Below the pieces are notes generated by a model. It worked only from the letters and a program-made list of their open reading frames with translations, made no database searches and was not told where the DNA came from. A stretch of 10,135 bases of DNA from CAZDOD01 sp964506935 (GTDB lineage: Bacteria; Desulfobacterota; Zymogenia; Zymogenales; Zymogenaceae). Below are positions 7,815 through 10,135 of the stretch, piece after piece. The stretch spans positions 1 to 10,135 of the forward strand of contig CAZDOD010000105.1 of assembly GCA_964506935.1 (NCBI GenBank), written 5' to 3'. Numbering within the stretch: position 1 is the stretch's first letter; each line of letters begins with the position of its first letter. Position numbers and translations under genes: made by a program.

Positions 7815-8927
7815 TCAGTTCACCTCACTGTGGATATAGACCAAGTCACCGTCCTCGAGCTTGTTCTGTCCCTTTACGACCACGACCTCCCCATTTTTTA
7901 GTCCCCCGATAACCTCAACCTTCTCCTCACCTTCCCAACCCAGGGTCACCTCCCTCTTTTCGGCCTTTTTGTCACTCCCCACGACGAAGACGAAAGATCC
8001 ACCGTCATTGGAGATCAACCCGCTCTTGGGGACTGTTGTGGCCACTCCGTTGGAGTATATAAGAATCTCCACCTTGGCGATGTTGCCGGGTTTTAAGAGG
8101 GCGTCGGGGTTTTCAAACAGGACCTTCGCCTCAAAAAGTCCGGTCTCCTTGTTGGCAGATAGAGAAATAGTCTCGACCACTCCGGTAATTGTAACATTAT
8201 TGGAAGAGGTATTTAAAATGATACGCGCGGGCTGACCCTTTTTGATATAGTGTGCCTTGCTGGAGCTCAGGTTAAGCTCTACCCTGACCCTATCTATAAC
8301 CGCCACCGTTGCCAATATCTCCTCCGGCGAGACGGGATCGCCTTCATTTAGCGTTATCTCGGTCAAGATACCGTCGATCGGGGTAGATATATCCACCATA
8401 TCCTTGTTGGCTTCAAAATCGGCACTCTCGACATCATAGGAGGTGCGGGCGTTTTCGTAATCCTGCTTTGACACGGCGCCCGATTCATAAAGCTCCTTCA
8501 TCCTCTCATAGTCCCGCAGGGCCTGGAGGTAACGCGCCCTGCTCTGGCGGTAGTCACCCGTGCTCTTTCCGGGATCGTCGGGATCGAGGATCATAATTAT
8601 ATCCCCCTTCTTTACATGATCACCTTCACCGGCGCGTATCTCAAGGACTCTTGTGCTGATGCTTGTGGAGAGCTCCGACTGGCGCATCCCCCTTATGGTT
8701 CCGGAAAAGACTTTGTATACATCAAACCGCTCCCCTTTCACCTCCATCACATCGACGGGGATGCCGTTCTCCTTATAGATCTCGTCCAACGACATTACAT
8801 CTTCCTTGGAGAGATAACCATATATCCGAGCCCCAAACAAGATTAGAACGACAAATAAAACGAGCGCTATAGCTATACGCTTCTTATCAAGTCTTGAAAA
8901 TCTATCTCTGATACCTGAAAGATTCAT
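7815..8927 (-). CDS. RND efflux periplasmic adaptor subunit (membrane fusion protein)
   Basis: Bridges the RND permease to an outer-membrane channel. The protein (370 residues) begins with a basic segment (KKR, 15-17) and one membrane helix at about 18-36; there is no lipobox Cys, so it is anchored by the helix. Then come the first lipoyl half (STRVLEIRAGEGDHVKKGD, 91-109), an alpha-hairpin at about 120-175 that is short enough to suggest a compact adaptor, and the second lipoyl half (DISTPIDGILTEITLNEGD, 179-197). A beta-barrel at about 210-290 and a membrane-proximal domain at about 295-368 (NGEVVVVKGQNKLEDGDLV) complete it. The ATG at 8927 has GGAGG seven to eight bases upstream. It is the first gene of the efflux operon. 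No TolC-like channel is encoded here, so the channel must come from elsewhere. Confidence 0.93.
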   Translation of the reverse strand: MNLSGIRDRFSRLDKKRIAIALVLFVVLILFGARIYGYLSKEDVMSLDEIYKENGIPVDVMEVKGERFDVYKVFSGTIRGMRQSELSTSISTRVLEIRAGEGDHVKKGDIIMILDPDDPGKSTGDYRQSRARYLQALRDYERMKELYESGAVSKQDYENARTSYDVESADFEANKDMVDISTPIDGILTEITLNEGDPVSPEEILATVAVIDRVRVELNLSSSKAHYIKKGQPARIILNTSSNNVTITGVVETISLSANKETGLFEAKVLFENPDALLKPGNIAKVEILIYSNGVATTVPKSGLISNDGGSFVFVVGSDKKAEKREVTLGWEGEEKVEVIGGLKNGEVVVVKGQNKLEDGDLVYIHSEVN

Positions 8928-9002
8928 GTCTTTGCCTCCAGATCAAAAACCTCCCTCTTTTCTAATAAAAATGGGATTGGTGAAAGTGCCATTCTTTAGA
9001 TA

Positions 9003-9043
9003 AATCCAAAATCTTCGAATATTTTGCATTCAATTTTTGGATT
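9003..9043. repeat. Nine-base perfect inverted repeat at the efflux promoter (operator candidate)
   Basis: AATCCAAAA (9003-9011) and TTTTGGATT (9035-9043) are exact reverse complements 23 bases apart, with a smaller GAAT/ATTC dyad nested inside (9017-9020, 9028-9031). The right arm overlaps the -10 of the candidate efflux promoter and the left arm lies in the expected early transcript, where a repressor dimer or a hairpin could act. Confidence 0.45.
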
Positions 9044-9069
9044 ATATCATGATTTTTCCATTATTTAAA
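9041..9069 (-). promoter_or_regulatory. Candidate sigma-70 promoter for the adaptor-permease operon
   Basis: On the - strand, TTTAAA (9064-9069; four of six consensus bases), a 17-base spacer and a perfect TATAAT (9041-9046). The transcript would start near 9034 and have a leader of about 106 bases before the adaptor ATG at 8927. AT-rich surroundings make chance matches likelier. Confidence 0.5.
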
Positions 9070-9140
9070 GAAATTTGATTTTTTCAGAAGACATTTCATA
9101 AAAAAAATGCACTCTGAATGGTGATTCATTCATTTTTTTC

Positions 9141-9168
9141 TTGACAAATATCCAGAGGTAGGTATAAT
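9141..9168 (+). promoter_or_regulatory. Full-consensus sigma-70 promoter for a small RNA
   Basis: Perfect -35 TTGACA (9141-9146) and perfect -10 TATAAT (9163-9168) with a 16-base spacer. No start codon with a ribosome binding site follows; instead the transcript, starting at about 9175, runs into a self-complementary segment and a T tract. This is the best promoter in the window. Confidence 0.85.
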
Positions 9169-9174
9169 AGAATC

Positions 9175-9309
9175 AAAAGTAAACATATTTCGCCCCCATC
9201 AAATTTGTGACATTGTAATTACGTCGGGCTCTAAAAGGTCTCACAACCTGAACTTCTCCTGATCTCATGAGACTACAGTACACAAAGAGATGGGGGTTTT
9301 TATTTTTTT
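9175..9309 (+). ncRNA. Candidate structured small RNA, about 135 nt, family not recognised
   Basis: The segment has a consensus promoter in front and a T tract behind, with nested complementarity between. CCCCCATC (9193-9200) pairs with GATGGGGG (9289-9296), eight perfect pairs. TTTGTG (9204-9209) pairs with CACAAA (9281-9286) just inside it. GGTCTCA (9237-9243) pairs with TGAGACT (9268-9274), six Watson-Crick pairs and one wobble, closing a 24-nt apical loop that contains CTTCTCCT (9253-9260). No plausible reading frame exists within it. It does not contain the SRP RNA core, a tmRNA tRNA-like end, or riboswitch consensus motifs I know. A 6S-like RNA is conceivable from the end-to-end pairing, but it is short for that and I see no 6S-specific bubble. 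The next + strand gene starts 300 bases later, so a leader or attenuator role is less likely than a free RNA. It diverges from the efflux operon. Confidence 0.65.
9289..9309 (+). terminator. Intrinsic terminator of the small RNA
   Basis: The 3' arm GATGGGGG (9289-9296) of the outer helix is followed at once by TTTTTATTTTTTT (9297-9309). The partner arm is about 90 bases upstream, so the stem closes the whole RNA instead of being a short local hairpin, which is unusual for a terminator but allowed if the inner helices fold first. Confidence 0.6.
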
Positions 9310-9482
9310 AAACATCTTAATTCTTCTGACTGTATAAACAGGATTCTTTTATAAAACCTTTGCTCTTTTTTCTATTATTTTCCGGGATATACTCAGAAAG
9401 TTTTATTGAAAGAGATCATTTAAGAAATTTCCATCCCATCAAATTAAAAAACCACCCGATCCGGCCAAAATCCCTTTTACCC

Positions 9483-9515
9483 TTTACTGGGATTGGGTCA
9501 TCTGATAAAATCCCA
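9483..9515 (+). promoter_or_regulatory. Candidate promoter overlapping an inverted repeat, for the small Cys-rich protein gene
   Basis: TTTACT (9483-9488), a 17-base spacer and TAAAAT (9506-9511) preceded by TGA, an extended -10. TGGGATT (9488-9494) and AATCCCA (9509-9515) are a perfect seven-base inverted repeat embracing the spacer and -10, as expected of an operator. The same GGGATT can also pair with AATCCC at 9469-9474. The transcript would start near 9518 with a leader of about 90 bases. Confidence 0.4.
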
Positions 9516-9608
9516 CAAAAATAGTCATACAAGATTAAAAAAGGTTTTTAAACCAAGATATCGATTCAGGGATCTGAAACTATCTGAGAAAAGACCAAAG
9601 GAGTAACA

Positions 9609-9809
9609 ATGAGCAAAGAAAAGTTCGACAAAAAGACGTTAGCAAGGGCAAAGTTCTGCAAAGATGAATGTCCGGTATGCATAAAAGGGAGGGAGAGGGG
9701 AAAGGGTTTCCTCTACCAGTTCGTTAGACTCGAGAGGCATGTCTGCCCGATGTGCCGCGCATACGAGAAGGTCTACGGAGTCCCGGCCCACAAAAAAATA
9801 CGCCCATAA
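9609..9809 (+). CDS. Small five-cysteine, probable zinc-binding protein, unknown function
   Basis: A 66-residue basic protein with the Cys pattern C-x3-C-x2-C-x21-C-x2-C (Cys 17, 21, 24, 46 and 49), read in FCKDECPVC and HVCPMC. Two Cys pairs (21/24 and 46/49) make a zinc ribbon likely, with Cys17 and His45 as spare ligands; an iron-sulphur site cannot be excluded. It has no membrane segment or signal peptide, so it is cytoplasmic, and the charge would suit nucleic-acid binding. The start is secure: AAAGGAG (9597-9603) lies five bases before the ATG. The sequence GKGFLYQFVRLE...CPMCRAYEKVYG looks like a conserved small protein I associate with anaerobic Desulfobacterota-type genomes, but I cannot name it. 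It converges with the DUF123 gene and appears to be transcribed alone. Confidence 0.8.
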   Translation: MSKEKFDKKTLARAKFCKDECPVCIKGRERGKGFLYQFVRLERHVCPMCRAYEKVYGVPAHKKIRP

Positions 9810-9813
9810 TCGA

Positions 9814-9831
9814 GAGAGAGGTACCTCTTTC
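9814..9831. terminator. Palindrome between converging genes, weak terminator candidate
   Basis: GAGAGAGGT (9814-9822) pairs with ACCTCTTTC (9823-9831), with one G-T wobble; with a four-base loop this leaves about seven pairs. It lies five bases after the stop codon of the Cys-rich protein gene. The following sequence has only short T runs, so termination in either direction is uncertain. Confidence 0.35.
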
Positions 9832-9896
9832 GAAACTTTAATAACAATTTTATAAATGGGAAACAAAGGCGGAAAAATACTCGGTTTTTTAATATA

Positions 9897-10135
9897 TTAT
9901 AAATCCCAGTAGAGGTGAAAACCGAGTTCATCGACGATGGCAAAGAAATCCCCTTCGGCGAAAAACAGGTGGGAGGGGCACTTGCAGTCCGACGACCCGA
10001 ATCCGGGGACACCTTTGAAGCCGGTTACAAGACTGCGTGCGGTCTCACACTCGTCCTCCCTCGATCCTTTTCGGACGTAAACTCTCGATATATTAACATT
10101 GGGCTCTCTTAATAGATAGTCTATGTGCCACCTGA
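9897..10135 (-). CDS. DUF123/COG1833 (Uri-type GIY-YIG) protein, partial, 5' end beyond the window
   Basis: An open frame enters from the right edge (first full codon 10131-10133) and runs 78 residues to TAA at 9897-9899; it has no start codon in the window. It carries the hallmark C-terminal signature of DUF123: WHIDYLL at visible residues 2-8, ECETA at 28-32, and GFGSSDCKCPSHLFF at 44-58, where Cys29, Cys50, Cys52 and His55 are the conserved positions. The family is assigned to the GIY-YIG superfamily (Uri-type) and is thought to be a nuclease, though I know of no firm activity. In some genomes a DUF123 domain is joined to endonuclease III, from memory; here an endonuclease III gene lies about 9 kb away on the other strand. 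The N-terminal part and any fusion partner are outside the window. It converges with the small Cys-rich gene. Confidence 0.85.
   Translation of the reverse strand, partial: RWHIDYLLREPNVNISRVYVRKGSREDECETARSLVTGFKGVPGFGSSDCKCPSHLFFAEGDFFAIVDELGFHLYWDL

Larger units (their letters stand above)
8928..9608. other. 680-base AT-rich divergent regulatory region
   Basis: No protein gene is supported here. The region holds a candidate promoter and inverted repeat for the efflux operon on the - strand, a strong promoter plus structured RNA and T tract on the + strand, and a second + strand promoter candidate for the small Cys-rich protein gene. Further minor dyads are AATGG/CCATT (8970-8974, 8989-8993), GAATG/CATTC (9116-9131), GGTTTTTAAACC (9543-9554) and TTCAG/CTGAA (9565-9578). 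Composition is strikingly more AT-rich than the flanking genes. Confidence 0.7.

Noticed and set aside
9193..9296. SRP RNA, tmRNA or 6S RNA identity for the structured RNA
   Set aside because: The SRP core loop motifs and the tRNA-like end of tmRNA are absent on both strands; the size and lack of a recognisable central bubble do not support 6S, though I cannot exclude a divergent one.
9915..10112. Open frame of 65 codons on the + strand with a GTG start
   Set aside because: It lies antisense to the DUF123 frame, whose signature motifs are unmistakable, has no good ribosome binding site and no recognisable features.

Overview
The window is bacterial chromosome with no tRNA, rRNA, CRISPR array or insertion sequence that I can see. 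A membrane-fusion protein plus an RND permease implies a two-membrane (Gram-negative) cell. Heavy use of ATA and AGG codons, moderately GC-rich genes separated by very AT-rich spacers, and small Cys-rich proteins would suit a Desulfobacterota-like or related anaerobe, but this is a weak inference. A run of exactly 10 N indicates a draft or metagenome assembly.

Left part (1-2760, + strand): an endonuclease III-type DNA glycosylase interrupted by the N run, then an ADP-ribosylglycohydrolase with a promoter so close to its ATG that the mRNA should be nearly leaderless. Overlapping its 3' end is a membrane-anchored zinc-ribbon protein. A 65-residue two-helix membrane protein follows, preceded by a leader with three small hairpins.

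Middle (2799-8927, - strand): reading in the direction of transcription, there is a periplasmic adaptor, a 1029-residue RND permease one base downstream, an MBL-fold hydrolase with a C-terminal winged helix, and an alpha/beta hydrolase of the BEM46/ABHD type. Adaptor and permease would form the inner-membrane half of a tripartite pump; no outer-membrane channel gene is present. The permease lacks the Asp pair and the Lys that form the proton relay in AcrB.

Right part (8928-10135): a 680-base AT-rich region holds an operator-like inverted repeat at a candidate efflux promoter. Diverging from it is a strong sigma-70 promoter driving what looks like an unannotated structured small RNA of about 135 nt, ending in a T tract. 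A second promoter candidate overlaps another inverted repeat and leads to a small five-Cys protein. Converging on it from the right edge is the 3' part of a DUF123/COG1833 (GIY-YIG, Uri-type) gene, which has no start codon in the window and so is easy to miss.

Most worth following up: the small RNA candidate, the RND permease with altered coupling residues, and the regulatory architecture of the AT-rich region.
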